Both the position numbers and the translations under genes were made by a program. DNA of 15,226 nucleotides from Nitrospira sp. UBA2082. GTDB taxonomy: Bacteria; Nitrospirota; Nitrospiria; Nitrospirales; Nitrospiraceae. How positions within the stretch are numbered: position 1 is the stretch's first letter; each line of letters opens with the position of its first letter. Location of the stretch: contig DCZO01000018.1 in the NCBI GenBank assembly GCA_002331335.1, positions 177,140 through 192,365 on the forward strand. The letters are read 5' to 3'. The notes under the pieces are model-generated. The model did no database searches, was not told the DNA's origin, and saw nothing but the letters and a program-made list of their open reading frames with translations. Positions 5,482 to 13,027 of this stretch are shown here, piece by piece.

Positions 5482-7881
5482 ATGAGTACTAGCCGCCGCC
5501 AAACGTTTCTGCTCGTTGCGTTAATTGCCGTCGCTGGTCTCTACGCCTACCAGTATTATCTCCCGTCCGATTCAAACTCCGAATTGCCTTCTTCCGTTCC
5601 CCCCCCAATGGCTTCTCCTCAAGCCGCTGTAGACAAGAGCAACACGCTGCCGTTCGATGACGAGACCAAGGCGGAAATTCGGCAGTATTTCGAGGGTGTG
5701 TCGCTTGAGCCCAATGAACTTACTGTGAACGAGGCAATTCGGCTAGACCATTCCGTCGGTCGTCCGCAACTGTCGCAGGGCCAATTCCGAGAGGCGTATA
5801 GAACGTACCAGAAAGTTCTGGCGATCAGTTATCACGAGGGTAGCCTGATGGGAATCGGCATCGCGCTTATGATTCTGGCAGATACGGCGCGTCGGGGAAA
5901 CAATGCCGAGGAGGCTATTTCGACAACCCTCCTGGCCTATAAGATGGCGAAGGCCTTGCGAAGTCCGGAAGAGATGGGCGTGTCAGAACTGGCCATGGCC
6001 AGAATACTGCGGGACACTGACCCCAGTCTCTCTGTCGCATGGCTCCTCCGAGCTAAAGAACATCTGGCGAATAGCCAATATAAAGAAGACTACGTACGTG
6101 CCTTGCCAAGTTTTGCCGATCACCTCCGGAAGCGAGAGGAGACGGGAGGAGCTATAGCGGCGTTGGATGAAGCATGGGGGCTTGCTCAAACGCTCGGGAA
6201 TTCGCCGACGCAGAAGTGGACCAAATGGGAAGTCGCGAACGATTACGCCAAAGATCTGGCGCTTGCCGGTCGGCACGACGAGGCCATTGAAGTCATGCGA
6301 AACGCCCAGACGTTCTTTGCGGATCCGGAGAAGAAATCCGAGGCCTATACCTCGGTGTTGTATCGCCTGGCCCGTTCTCACGACCAGCTTCGGAGAACCG
6401 ACGATGCTGGGCGCTATTATTTGTCCGCGTACGCGAGCTATGAGCTCAGTCGTGTTGAGGCTCCGGGGGAGACGGCACGTGCACAGGTAGACCAAAACCA
6501 TCAAGGTCTCGTTGACGCTTTTGTCCAGCACCAGCTTGATGCGAGCGATGTGGCAGAAGCCCTCGCCCTCCTGGAGTCCAACAAGGCCCGTACGCTGAAC
6601 GAAGTGTTCGAAGACGCTGCCTATAAGAGCACGCAGGATCAGTGGAAAGCGATGGAACGCAAACATGCCGAGGAGATGACTCAACTGCTGGAGACATCCG
6701 ATGATGCCCTCGCGCCCCTGCCTCAACGTAAGCTGTTAATGAAGATCCTTGCTCTCCAACAACAACAAGAGAATGAGCGGAGGCAATGGCAGACACGCTT
6801 GCAGCTCACGGAGATGGTCGCGACGAAAAGTTTGACACGACAGCAGGTAGAAAAGATTCGGCAGCAACTCCCCCACGACGTGGGAGTCCTGTCATTCTTC
6901 ATCGGAGATGAGCATGCGGGGGTGTTTGCGATTAGTCGGCAAGGCCTGCGATATATCCCACTCGCCATAGATTCGAAGGAATATCGTCGCACCATCGAGC
7001 AACTCCGTGTTGCACTTACCAATCCCCATACCGATTTCTATCGTGAACCGGCGCAGTGGTTGTATCAGTCGGTGCTCGCGCCTAGCCTGGAGGTGCTCCC
7101 TCAAGATGTGAAGGTCGTGGTCTACAGTCCCGACGGGTTGCTGTCAGGAGTGCCCTTGGAAGTCTTTATGGATGGGGACCATTTCTTGGGAGAACGACTG
7201 GCCTTCTATCGGGTCCCGTCACTGCGGTATGCCACATCCATCAGTAAGGCCAAGGCTCAGCCCGTGAGCTCAGGCATCGTGTGTGTCGACCCTGACATCG
7301 CAGGGTCCCGCCTGCCTTTTCAGCAAGAGACCGGCCACGTGATTCAAGCACTGTATGGGAAGCAGACCGTGCCACTCGTCGGCAAGGAGTGTTCGGAACA
7401 GAAATTGGAAGCTGCCATTCGAGAGCGACGGACGCCATTCTTTTTGCACATCGGAGCTCACGGTGTCTTCTATCCGTCTGACGCCATGGATTCCATGATT
7501 TGGCTTTCTTCCGATGAAGGCAACGGACACGAGGGGCACGAATGGAACGCCAAGGCCATGGCAACGGTAGATATGAAACATATCGACCTGGTGACGTTGA
7601 GTAGCTGTGAGGCTGGACTGACCGATCCAATGTATCAGCGAGACGTGTTTGGTATCGCCCGGGCACTTTTCTTTGCTGGAGCTCAGCGCGTGGTTGCCCC
7701 ACTGTGGGCCGTAAATGATCAGGGCACGGCAGCATTCATGCGGGAATTTCACACCGCTTACGCACACAAAATGCCGGCAGTATTGGCGCTCCAGCAGGCA
7801 CAGCGGACATTTATTGCAGGCAAGAAGTACCGACATCCGTACTACTGGTCGGCATTTGTCCTGACGGGAGCTGCACGATGA
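5482..7881 (+). CDS. Membrane-anchored TPR-CHAT caspase-like protease
   Basis: 799-residue protein. The N-terminus has MSTSRRQTF followed by one hydrophobic helix (about 8-26), predicting an N-in anchor with the rest in the periplasm. A Pro/Ser spacer follows to about 60. Residues about 75-360 are helical repeats of TPR type (for example QGQFREAYRTYQKVLAISYH and AGRHDEAIEVMRNAQTFF). About 365-450 is a charged, Gln-rich coiled coil. The CHAT domain (caspase HetF-associated with TPRs, clan CD cysteine peptidase) runs from about 463 to the end. The predicted dyad is intact: His660 in HIGAHG and Cys709 in TLSSCEAG, 49 residues apart. They are followed by the family's usual GIARALFFAGAQRVVAPLW segment and terminal HPYYWSAFVLTG. 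AAGGTGAT lies before the ATG. The stop overlaps the next start by 4 nt (ATGA). The family call is firm; substrate, activator and membrane topology are not known. Confidence 0.92.
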   Translation: MSTSRRQTFLLVALIAVAGLYAYQYYLPSDSNSELPSSVPPPMASPQAAVDKSNTLPFDDETKAEIRQYFEGVSLEPNELTVNEAIRLDHSVGRPQLSQGQFREAYRTYQKVLAISYHEGSLMGIGIALMILADTARRGNNAEEAISTTLLAYKMAKALRSPEEMGVSELAMARILRDTDPSLSVAWLLRAKEHLANSQYKEDYVRALPSFADHLRKREETGGAIAALDEAWGLAQTLGNSPTQKWTKWEVANDYAKDLALAGRHDEAIEVMRNAQTFFADPEKKSEAYTSVLYRLARSHDQLRRTDDAGRYYLSAYASYELSRVEAPGETARAQVDQNHQGLVDAFVQHQLDASDVAEALALLESNKARTLNEVFEDAAYKSTQDQWKAMERKHAEEMTQLLETSDDALAPLPQRKLLMKILALQQQQENERRQWQTRLQLTEMVATKSLTRQQVEKIRQQLPHDVGVLSFFIGDEHAGVFAISRQGLRYIPLAIDSKEYRRTIEQLRVALTNPHTDFYREPAQWLYQSVLAPSLEVLPQDVKVVVYSPDGLLSGVPLEVFMDGDHFLGERLAFYRVPSLRYATSISKAKAQPVSSGIVCVDPDIAGSRLPFQQETGHVIQALYGKQTVPLVGKECSEQKLEAAIRERRTPFFLHIGAHGVFYPSDAMDSMIWLSSDEGNGHEGHEWNAKAMATVDMKHIDLVTLSSCEAGLTDPMYQRDVFGIARALFFAGAQRVVAPLWAVNDQGTAAFMREFHTAYAHKMPAVLALQQAQRTFIAGKKYRHPYYWSAFVLTGAAR

Positions 7882-8774
7882 TGTGGCGTGTCTTCATGAT
7901 TCTGATTGTGCTGGCGATGCCGGGAATGGGACGGGCAGGCGAGGATGTCAACGCATTACTAGCTCAAGCGATCGACCAGCTGATCAAGAGCGGATACGTC
8001 GGAGACACGTCAGCCCCAGAACGATATCTCGCTGCTGTCCTCGAAGAACAACCCGACAATGTGGAAGCGAACTGGCAGCTGGTGTATCTGCGGTTGGGAC
8101 CTCTGATGAATATGAAACTATCCGAGCGGGTCTCGGCGCTTGCCGCAATCGCTCCTGCATTCAATCATGTAGACCAATTGGCTGAGCGATTTCAGGATAA
8201 GGCGTTCCACCATTTCATGACGGCAACCTACGCAGGCTTTTACGGCAACTTCAATCGGGCCCTCCAGGAAATGGAGCGTGCTCTTGCTTTGGAGCCGCAA
8301 TCCATTCGGTACCAGGCGATGAAAGGGCGACTCGTCGTTAAACACGGGGAATGGACACAGCAAGATAGCCGAATTGAGCAAGGCATCGAGCTTCTTCGAC
8401 AAGCCCGGGAGCAGGCCGTGGCGAGGCCTACTCCATTTGTCCACGATGCCAACTTCGCGTTCTATCTTGCCGACGCTACCTCTCACTTGACCCGGCCTCG
8501 ATGGAACGAAGTGGCTGAGTATTATCGGCAGTATATCGAGCAGTCCCCGCAGTCGGTGGGCTATGCATTTGCCTTAAATAACGCGAGCATCGCCTACAAG
8601 GAAATGGGGGAATGTGACAAAGCCAAAGCCTTCGCCGAACAGGCATTGAAGGTGATGAAATTTGGCGCCGCCGAATCGAACAAGCGACATGCGGAATTGT
8701 GTCTGGAGATGCAAAAGATGGGGCTACTCGGAAAGAAGGAAGCGCGCACGGCCTCGTTGCCCACCGCTCCGTAA
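7878..8774 (+). CDS. Secreted TPR-like protein coupled to the CHAT protease
   Basis: 298-residue protein with a Sec signal peptide (MMWRVFMILIVLAMPGMGRA, likely cleavage before GEDVN). Its mature part is mostly helical with TPR-type repeats, for example the pairs around ALQEMERALALEPQSIRYQA and CDKAKAFAEQALKVM. No catalytic motif was seen. The start codon overlaps the stop of the CHAT gene (ATGA), so translation is probably coupled and the two proteins made in fixed proportion. A periplasmic partner, substrate adaptor or regulator of the CHAT protease is the natural inference, but nothing in the sequence proves contact. The second ATG, one codon later, is an equally possible start. Confidence 0.85.
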   Translation: MMWRVFMILIVLAMPGMGRAGEDVNALLAQAIDQLIKSGYVGDTSAPERYLAAVLEEQPDNVEANWQLVYLRLGPLMNMKLSERVSALAAIAPAFNHVDQLAERFQDKAFHHFMTATYAGFYGNFNRALQEMERALALEPQSIRYQAMKGRLVVKHGEWTQQDSRIEQGIELLRQAREQAVARPTPFVHDANFAFYLADATSHLTRPRWNEVAEYYRQYIEQSPQSVGYAFALNNASIAYKEMGECDKAKAFAEQALKVMKFGAAESNKRHAELCLEMQKMGLLGKKEARTASLPTAP

Positions 8775-8952
8775 CGCATCATCCCTCTGAAATCACCGGC
8801 CGGATTTTGAACTGGCAACTAACCAATGCAACCTATTCCACCGTACGATCAACGCTTAACGAAGGCGCTTAGTGATGCCGCGGATGTAGCCCATGAGTAT
8901 AAGCAAGAATCTGTTCGTCTCCAACTCCTCCTTTTCACCAATCTTCAACCAG

Positions 8953-9276
8953 TCAGCGAGTGCCAGATTTCGCTGCTTGTTCAATCGAGGCGAGGATCTT
9001 GTCGCACGTCGGGGCGTCGAATTCGTGGCCGTAAAAACGCAGGAACACCCCTTTGCGGATGTCCGCCTCCGTGGCCAGCGGATTCTGCTCCCGCAGCGAC
9101 GCTTCCACGAGCTTGCGTGCCGTGTCGCGCATCGCGCACCCCATGATGAGCCGCTCTTCTCCCGTGCGTTGCATAAGCATCGTGCGATATCGTTCCTCCA
9201 CCTCAGGCGGTGTATCAATCCCGGCAGCCCATTGCTCCGCCGCTGTCGATATAAACTTGTCGAGTTCATCGCTCAC
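8953..9276 (-). CDS. Small conserved-looking protein of unknown function
   Basis: 107-residue protein from a GTG start, reading MSDELDKFISTAAEQWAAGI and continuing with a helix-rich sequence. Segments RTGEERLIMGCAMRDTARKL and IRKGVFLRFYGHEFD have the look of a conserved family that I cannot name. Charge pattern and amino-acid use are those of a real soluble protein. No signal peptide or membrane segment is present. The Shine-Dalgarno is weak. It lies convergent to the secreted TPR gene and about 85 nt downstream of the hydrolase on the same strand. AAGGAGGAG occurs shortly after its stop, but no gene of credible length follows. Confidence 0.7.
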   Translation of the reverse strand: MSDELDKFISTAAEQWAAGIDTPPEVEERYRTMLMQRTGEERLIMGCAMRDTARKLVEASLREQNPLATEADIRKGVFLRFYGHEFDAPTCDKILASIEQAAKSGTR

Positions 9277-9360
9277 GACGGCCGCAGAGCTTATGCTTTT
9301 CGACGCGAGAAGTCATCTCCTCGCCCAGGATTGGGGATAGAGCCGCGACCTGGAGAGGCG

Positions 9361-10347
9361 CTACCGTGCCCTCGACAAGGCCAGGATGCTGGATTTTCTA
9401 TACTCGTCTTTCGGGAAGACACGGCCTGTGAGCAAGGTGTCAAAAATATGGTCGAAGACGACGCCCGGCTTGCCCTTGACCTTCCCGGATCGAAAATACG
9501 AATGGCCCTTGGGCGGGTCATAGACGGTGTTGACCTCATCGCAATCGATCGCATAGACGTTCTTGGGAGTGCGGTCCATATCCTCAGGGCCGGAATGTCC
9601 CAGACGGCGGGAGGCTTCGGCATTTTTTACATTCGCCACCTTGCTGGCCCGCAACGCCAGATCGTCTGACGCATAGTAGACCACTACGTTCCGCGAGGCA
9701 TGGCTGATCAGTTCTCCCTCTTCCCCCTTGTGCAACGATTCGTTCAGAATGTCGGCGGCCACGAGAAAGGTATTCCTGAACAGCAGCGGCAAGCCGCCCG
9801 GTTGATCGTACCGGCGCCAGTTGCTCAAGGTTTGCCGCAGGACGCGGTTGCCCATCGAGTGGGCCAGAATGTTGATGCGTTTGAGGCAGGGATCGTCGTC
9901 CGGATTGCACACCTGGGAATTCCGCCATTCCATGAATTTCTGAAACATCCTGGCCAGCGCGAAGGCGCTCTGATCCGCGGCCTTTTGATCGTCCCAGTAG
10001 TCCTTGATGACGCCCAGATCGTTGTCGCACGGCCAAATGACCGGGATGACCAGCACCTCCCCGGCCTTCTTCTTGTCGCACAGCGCTTGGAACTCCGCCG
10101 TATGGTCAAACACATCTTCCGGAAGGGTCGAAAACCCATGGAGATAGAGCAGCACTTGGCGGTATTTCGACTCCTTGACGATGGACAACAAATTCCTGCT
10201 GCCGATTTCTTCATGCGTGTTTTTCTTGATTCTGCGGCAGCAGAAGAAGCTGCGGCTCGATGCATTATTGTTCAGGTCGAAGACAAAGGTCTTGTTGAGT
10301 GCCGGTTCGGTATTCACGGTCGGTAGTCTGCTTGTAATGAACAGCAT
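9361..10347 (-). CDS. Alpha/beta hydrolase, DUF900 type
   Basis: 328-residue serine hydrolase of the DUF900-like alpha/beta group. Strand and oxyanion region QVLLYLHGFSTLPEDVF is at about residues 64-80. The nucleophile elbow is AHSMGN with Ser164. An acidic residue candidate lies in YYASDDLAL (Asp228 or Asp229), and the probable catalytic His is His282 in GHSYF, so the triad looks complete. There is no signal peptide, so a cytoplasmic location is likely; the substrate is unknown (lipase- or esterase-like activity is typical of the fold). ATG at 10347 has GGAGGGG upstream with good spacing. Its last 29 codons are duplicated as an orphan fragment at 5044-5136. It is separated from the upstream cytochrome gene by a strong terminator, so it needs its own promoter, which I could not identify. 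Confidence 0.85.
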   Translation of the reverse strand: MLFITSRLPTVNTEPALNKTFVFDLNNNASSRSFFCCRRIKKNTHEEIGSRNLLSIVKESKYRQVLLYLHGFSTLPEDVFDHTAEFQALCDKKKAGEVLVIPVIWPCDNDLGVIKDYWDDQKAADQSAFALARMFQKFMEWRNSQVCNPDDDPCLKRINILAHSMGNRVLRQTLSNWRRYDQPGGLPLLFRNTFLVAADILNESLHKGEEGELISHASRNVVVYYASDDLALRASKVANVKNAEASRRLGHSGPEDMDRTPKNVYAIDCDEVNTVYDPPKGHSYFRSGKVKGKPGVVFDHIFDTLLTGRVFPKDEYRKSSILALSRAR

Positions 10348-10463
10348 ATCCCCTCCTTCGGCAGCGAATGAACGTTCCGGCCGCGGCCAATACCCGACCA
10401 GAGAATGCCATTACTTCGGAGGCAACTCAAGTGACGCGCTGCGGTCACGCCCGGCTGCGGCAC

Positions 10464-10498
10464 AAAAAAAGAGGGTGGGGAATCGCGTCCCCACCCTC
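10464..10498 (-). terminator. Intrinsic terminator of the cytochrome c gene
   Basis: GAGGGTGGGGA (10471-10481) pairs perfectly with TCCCCACCCTC (10488-10498) around a 6-nt loop. Read on the - strand, the hairpin is followed by seven T (10470-10464). It lies 30 nt beyond the cytochrome stop codon. Confidence 0.92.
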
Positions 10499-10528
10499 GT
10501 CAAACCCGGAACGGTCTTCGTCAGACGA

Positions 10529-10975
10529 TTACTCGCCCTTGCAGAAGCTCCGCTCGTAATTGATGATATTCCAGGCTTCTTCTTCGGTGATCGCGGCCGG
10601 AATCAATGAAACCATCCCCGTGCCCGCGCTGCCGTTCTTGATGATCCATAAGAGCTCGCCGTCTTTCCGCTTCTTATGGAACTTGCAGTTGGTGAAATCG
10701 CGAGGGCTCGGATTCAGGATCTTGCCCGCTTCGCCCTGTCCGTCGCCGTTCTTCCCATGGCAATTGAAGCAGGTGCCCTTCCCCTCGTAGAGCGCCTTGC
10801 CCTTGGCAATGCTCTCCGGAGAGGAGGCAATCGGATTCTTATTGGCTTTCGCATCCGCAAGCTGATCGGCCGGCACGCGGGTCTTCAACGGATCCTTTTC
10901 CTCCGCGCCGACCACGGAAGCCGACAACAACAGCACCGCGGCACTGATTCCCAAAAACTTGGACAGATACCCCAT
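10529..10975 (-). CDS. Secreted monoheme cytochrome c
   Basis: 148-residue c-type cytochrome. The signal peptide MGYLSKFLGISAAVLLLSAS is followed by VVGAEE, with likely cleavage after VGA, so it is periplasmic. There is one CxxCH haem site, CFNCH (Cys69, Cys72, His73). The probable axial Met is Met121 in GTGMVSLIP. The fold resembles class I/CytC-553-type electron carriers. Two further cysteines (Cys97 in FTNCKFHKK, Cys145 near the end) could form a disulfide. I chose ATG 10975 over the adjacent GTG 10978, because AAGGAGG sits 7 nt before the ATG. It appears to be a single-gene transcript with its own promoter (11072-11101) and terminator. A role as a soluble electron shuttle in respiration is inferred from the family. 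Confidence 0.93.
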   Translation of the reverse strand: MGYLSKFLGISAAVLLLSASVVGAEEKDPLKTRVPADQLADAKANKNPIASSPESIAKGKALYEGKGTCFNCHGKNGDGQGEAGKILNPSPRDFTNCKFHKKRKDGELLWIIKNGSAGTGMVSLIPAAITEEEAWNIINYERSFCKGE

Positions 10976-11043
10976 CACTCGTCCTCCTTTGTGTTGAACC
11001 CACTCCCTCTTGCACTCAATTGAGGCGCCAGCGTCTCGACAAG

Positions 11044-11060
11044 ACCGGCAAGCGGCCGGT
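11044..11060 (-). other. Leader hairpin of the cytochrome c transcript
   Basis: ACCGGC (11044-11049) and GCCGGT (11055-11060) form a perfect 6-bp stem with a 5-nt loop. It falls within the first bases of the transcript predicted from the promoter at 11072-11101, so it may be a 5'-end stabilising hairpin. Confidence 0.5.
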
Positions 11061-11071
11061 AAAACGGACGA

Positions 11072-11101
11072 AATATATCAACGCCTCTGAATTCCTGTCA
11101 A
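11072..11101 (-). promoter_or_regulatory. Sigma70-like promoter of the cytochrome c gene
   Basis: On the - strand, a consensus TTGACA (11101-11096) is followed after 18 nt by TATATT (11077-11072). This is the best promoter match in the window. The expected start near 11065 gives a leader of about 90 nt before ATG 10975. Confidence 0.7.
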
Positions 11102-11400
11102 GAAATCGTTCCCCCTCATCTCAATTCTATCCCTTTGCCTCTAGGTAAGAGAGCTTCAAACCTCATGCCAATTACGAAAATGAGGAGACCCTCAAAATAT
11201 GAGGATTTAGAGACACCTTAGCGTATTGCGCCTTCAGACCATCTTGCATTCGTGACACCTTTGCGCCTCATCGGTGCTTCCACGCCCCATTTCCCACGAG
11301 GCGAGTTTTGTGGTGTGATGAGTCCCTACCATGCCTGGCGGGACCTGTATGACGTGAAGGAGGCGGAAAAAGAGAACGACCGATGACACGACGAGAGAAT
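11102..11400. other. Intergenic region between cytochrome c and rodZ-like genes
   Basis: About 300 nt between the cytochrome promoter and the end of the RodZ-like gene. It contains the CCTCA/TGAGG repeats described separately. It also contains a 22-codon + strand frame at 11318-11386 (MSPYHAWRDLYDVKEAEKEN and two more residues) that looks protein-like but is too short to call. No intrinsic terminator for the operon ending at 11401 was found. Confidence 0.4.
11161..11204. promoter_or_regulatory. Pair of CCTCA...TGAGG inverted repeats, possible operator
   Basis: CCTCAT (11161-11166) faces ATGAGG (11180-11185), and CCTCA (11190-11194) faces TGAGG (11200-11204). These four alternating half-sites lie within 44 nt, in an AT-richer stretch about 60-100 nt upstream of the -35 element of the cytochrome promoter. 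This suggests an activator or repressor binding region, without evidence for which protein. Confidence 0.35.
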
Positions 11401-12315
11401 TTACCGCTTCAGCACGATATCCCGTGCGACTTTGCCACTGGGTCCGAATGGTTTATGCGGCTTCCCGTTCAATTCCGCTTTCACCCCACCCGCATTGCCC
11501 AAGGTCAGGATGAATTGATCTTGCCCTCTCCACTGCGCTTTTTCTCCAGGCCTCAACAGCGATTCTTGCGGGCTGCCGTTGTCGATTTGGACAACGACCC
11601 AACTCAATTCTGTTGCCTCCAAGTCCAATACCAGCTGACCATCTGCCCCCGGCGCTCCGCCCTCCAGAGAAATTCCTCCCAACGGTCCATCCGCTCCAGG
11701 GGATATCATTGAGATCGGCTCCGTCTGGGGCTTGGAGGCGATGGGCGGTGGCGTGGGAAGCTCAGGCCGGCGCGTCTCCGCCACTGGGGCCGACACCGCA
11801 GCAACCTCAGCGGGTTTCGGCGCATCCGTGACGGGCTCTGGTTCCTGGCGTGGAGCAGGACTCGGTGTCTCCTTAGAGGCTTGTGCACTGCGCTTGACCG
11901 AGGCCGGTTCACCGCTGCCCTGCTTGACCACCGACGGCTGCTCCCGGCTCAACAGAAATACCAGCGTCAACACGGCGATTCCAACCGCCACCATCACCGT
12001 TTTTCGATTGGACTCGCGCTTCCGATCCTCCTCCACCTGGCGGGCTTTGAGCCGCTCCCGTTCGTCTTGCTTTTCGTAGAAGGACCCCGATGACTGGGCA
12101 AACCGATGGATGGCGTCTTCTTCATCCAACCCAAGCGAACGCGCATACGACCGCACAAACCCTCGGGCGAACACTTGGTCTGGCAGTTTGGCAAAATTCC
12201 CGTCTTCCAGCGCCTTGACGAAATCCGACCGAATACGGGTTTTGGACGAAACCTCGTCGACCGTCAGCCCCTTGGCTTCCCTGACTTGCCTGAAAAATTC
12301 TCCGACCGATTCCAT
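11401..12315 (-). CDS. RodZ-like helix-turn-helix membrane protein
   Basis: 304-residue protein with the RodZ layout. An N-terminal HTH_25/Xre-like domain (about 1-72, with LTVDEVSSKTRIRSDFVKAL and FARGFVRSYARSLGLD) is followed by a basic juxtamembrane stretch (about 85-105) and one transmembrane helix (about 106-122). A Pro/Ala/Glu-rich periplasmic linker (about 125-205) leads to a C-terminal DUF4115-type beta domain (about 225-304). In RodZ proteins the cytoplasmic domain binds MreB and helps set cell shape. A repeat PGADG occurs at 206-210 and 222-226. It is the last gene of the operon and starts 10 nt after the TPR lipoprotein, with GAGGCG close to the ATG. The order PilF-like TPR gene then rodZ also occurs in other bacteria. 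The family is clear; I leave the symbol blank because HTH-TM-DUF4115 proteins are diverse. Confidence 0.85.
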   Translation of the reverse strand: MESVGEFFRQVREAKGLTVDEVSSKTRIRSDFVKALEDGNFAKLPDQVFARGFVRSYARSLGLDEEDAIHRFAQSSGSFYEKQDERERLKARQVEEDRKRESNRKTVMVAVGIAVLTLVFLLSREQPSVVKQGSGEPASVKRSAQASKETPSPAPRQEPEPVTDAPKPAEVAAVSAPVAETRRPELPTPPPIASKPQTEPISMISPGADGPLGGISLEGGAPGADGQLVLDLEATELSWVVVQIDNGSPQESLLRPGEKAQWRGQDQFILTLGNAGGVKAELNGKPHKPFGPSGKVARDIVLKR

Positions 12316-12325
12316 AGCGCCTCGA

Positions 12326-13027
12326 CTACTTCAAGCGAGCCAACAATTCCGTGGCGGCCGCCGCATATTCCCCGCCCTTGTCCAAGGTCGTCACTTTTTT
12401 CAAGGCTTCCCGCGCTCTCTCCATGTAGCCCAATTTGTAATACACCCGCCCCAACTCCAGATTCGTCATGGCGGGCGGGATGTTCGGAGGACTGACGGTC
12501 ATCGCATCTTCGAGCGCCTCCATCGACGCTTGGAAGTCACCCTTGTGGGCCAGCGCGCGGCCCAGGTGAAACCGCGCCAGATCCGGTGTTGCATAGAGCG
12601 GATTGCTCAAGGCCTGCCGATAACAGCCGATCGCCTCATCCCACCGGCTTTGGTTGGCCAGCACTTGGCCCAGATAGGTGTGGGCTTCGGAATAGTCCCC
12701 GTCGATGTTGACCGCAGCACGAAATTCCCCCTCGGCCTTGGCCAGTTTCCCTTGCAAGGCGTACACATGCCCCAGCGCGTACCGTGATTCCTTATTGTTG
12801 GGATTGAGCTGCACGGATTTCTGAAACGCCACGAAGGCCTTCTGGCGATCCTGCTCCAGACTGGCCAGCCCTTCCTGATAATAACCTTGGGACTTCTTGA
12901 TCGTCTCCTCATTCCCGATCACGCAGCCTGCGAGCAGGCCCGCTATTGCTACACAGGCCAGCGTCCAGCACAGACCTGCAGCATGCAAAGACATCCACTG
13001 CATTCTCGTCCGCGATACGCGATTCAC
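12326..13027 (-). CDS. TPR lipoprotein, PilF/PilW-like
   Basis: 233-residue lipoprotein. The signal peptide ends in the lipobox LLAGC (Cys35). From about residue 45 to the end there are roughly five consecutive TPR units, for example DRQKAFVAFQKSVQLNPNNK, KLAKAEGEFRAAVNIDGDYS and RWDEAIGCYRQALSNPLY. This resembles PilF/PilW, the outer-membrane pilotin that helps assemble the type IV pilus secretin, and the gene sits next to a rodZ-like gene as pilF often does. The start is GTG 13027, overlapping the kinase stop by 4 nt (GTGA). GAGGA at a 6-nt spacing supports it over the internal ATG codons. A pilus role is an inference from family and neighbourhood; generic TPR lipoproteins look similar. Confidence 0.85.
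   Translation of the reverse strand: MNRVSRTRMQWMSLHAAGLCWTLACVAIAGLLAGCVIGNEETIKKSQGYYQEGLASLEQDRQKAFVAFQKSVQLNPNNKESRYALGHVYALQGKLAKAEGEFRAAVNIDGDYSEAHTYLGQVLANQSRWDEAIGCYRQALSNPLYATPDLARFHLGRALAHKGDFQASMEALEDAMTVSPPNIPPAMTNLELGRVYYKLGYMERAREALKKVTTLDKGGEYAAAATELLARLK

Noticed and set aside
8856..9269. 137-codon - strand ORF overlapping the small protein at 8953-9276
   Set aside because: It is Arg/Ser-rich shadow translation of the other frame; the 8953-9276 reading has ordinary protein composition and conserved-looking segments.
9700..10326. 208-codon + strand ORF opposite the hydrolase
   Set aside because: It is the antisense shadow of a gene with a clear alpha/beta hydrolase triad on the - strand.
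12110..12787. 225-codon + strand ORF opposite the TPR lipoprotein and rodZ-like gene
   Set aside because: It spans antisense to two well-supported genes and has no recognisable domain or ribosome site.
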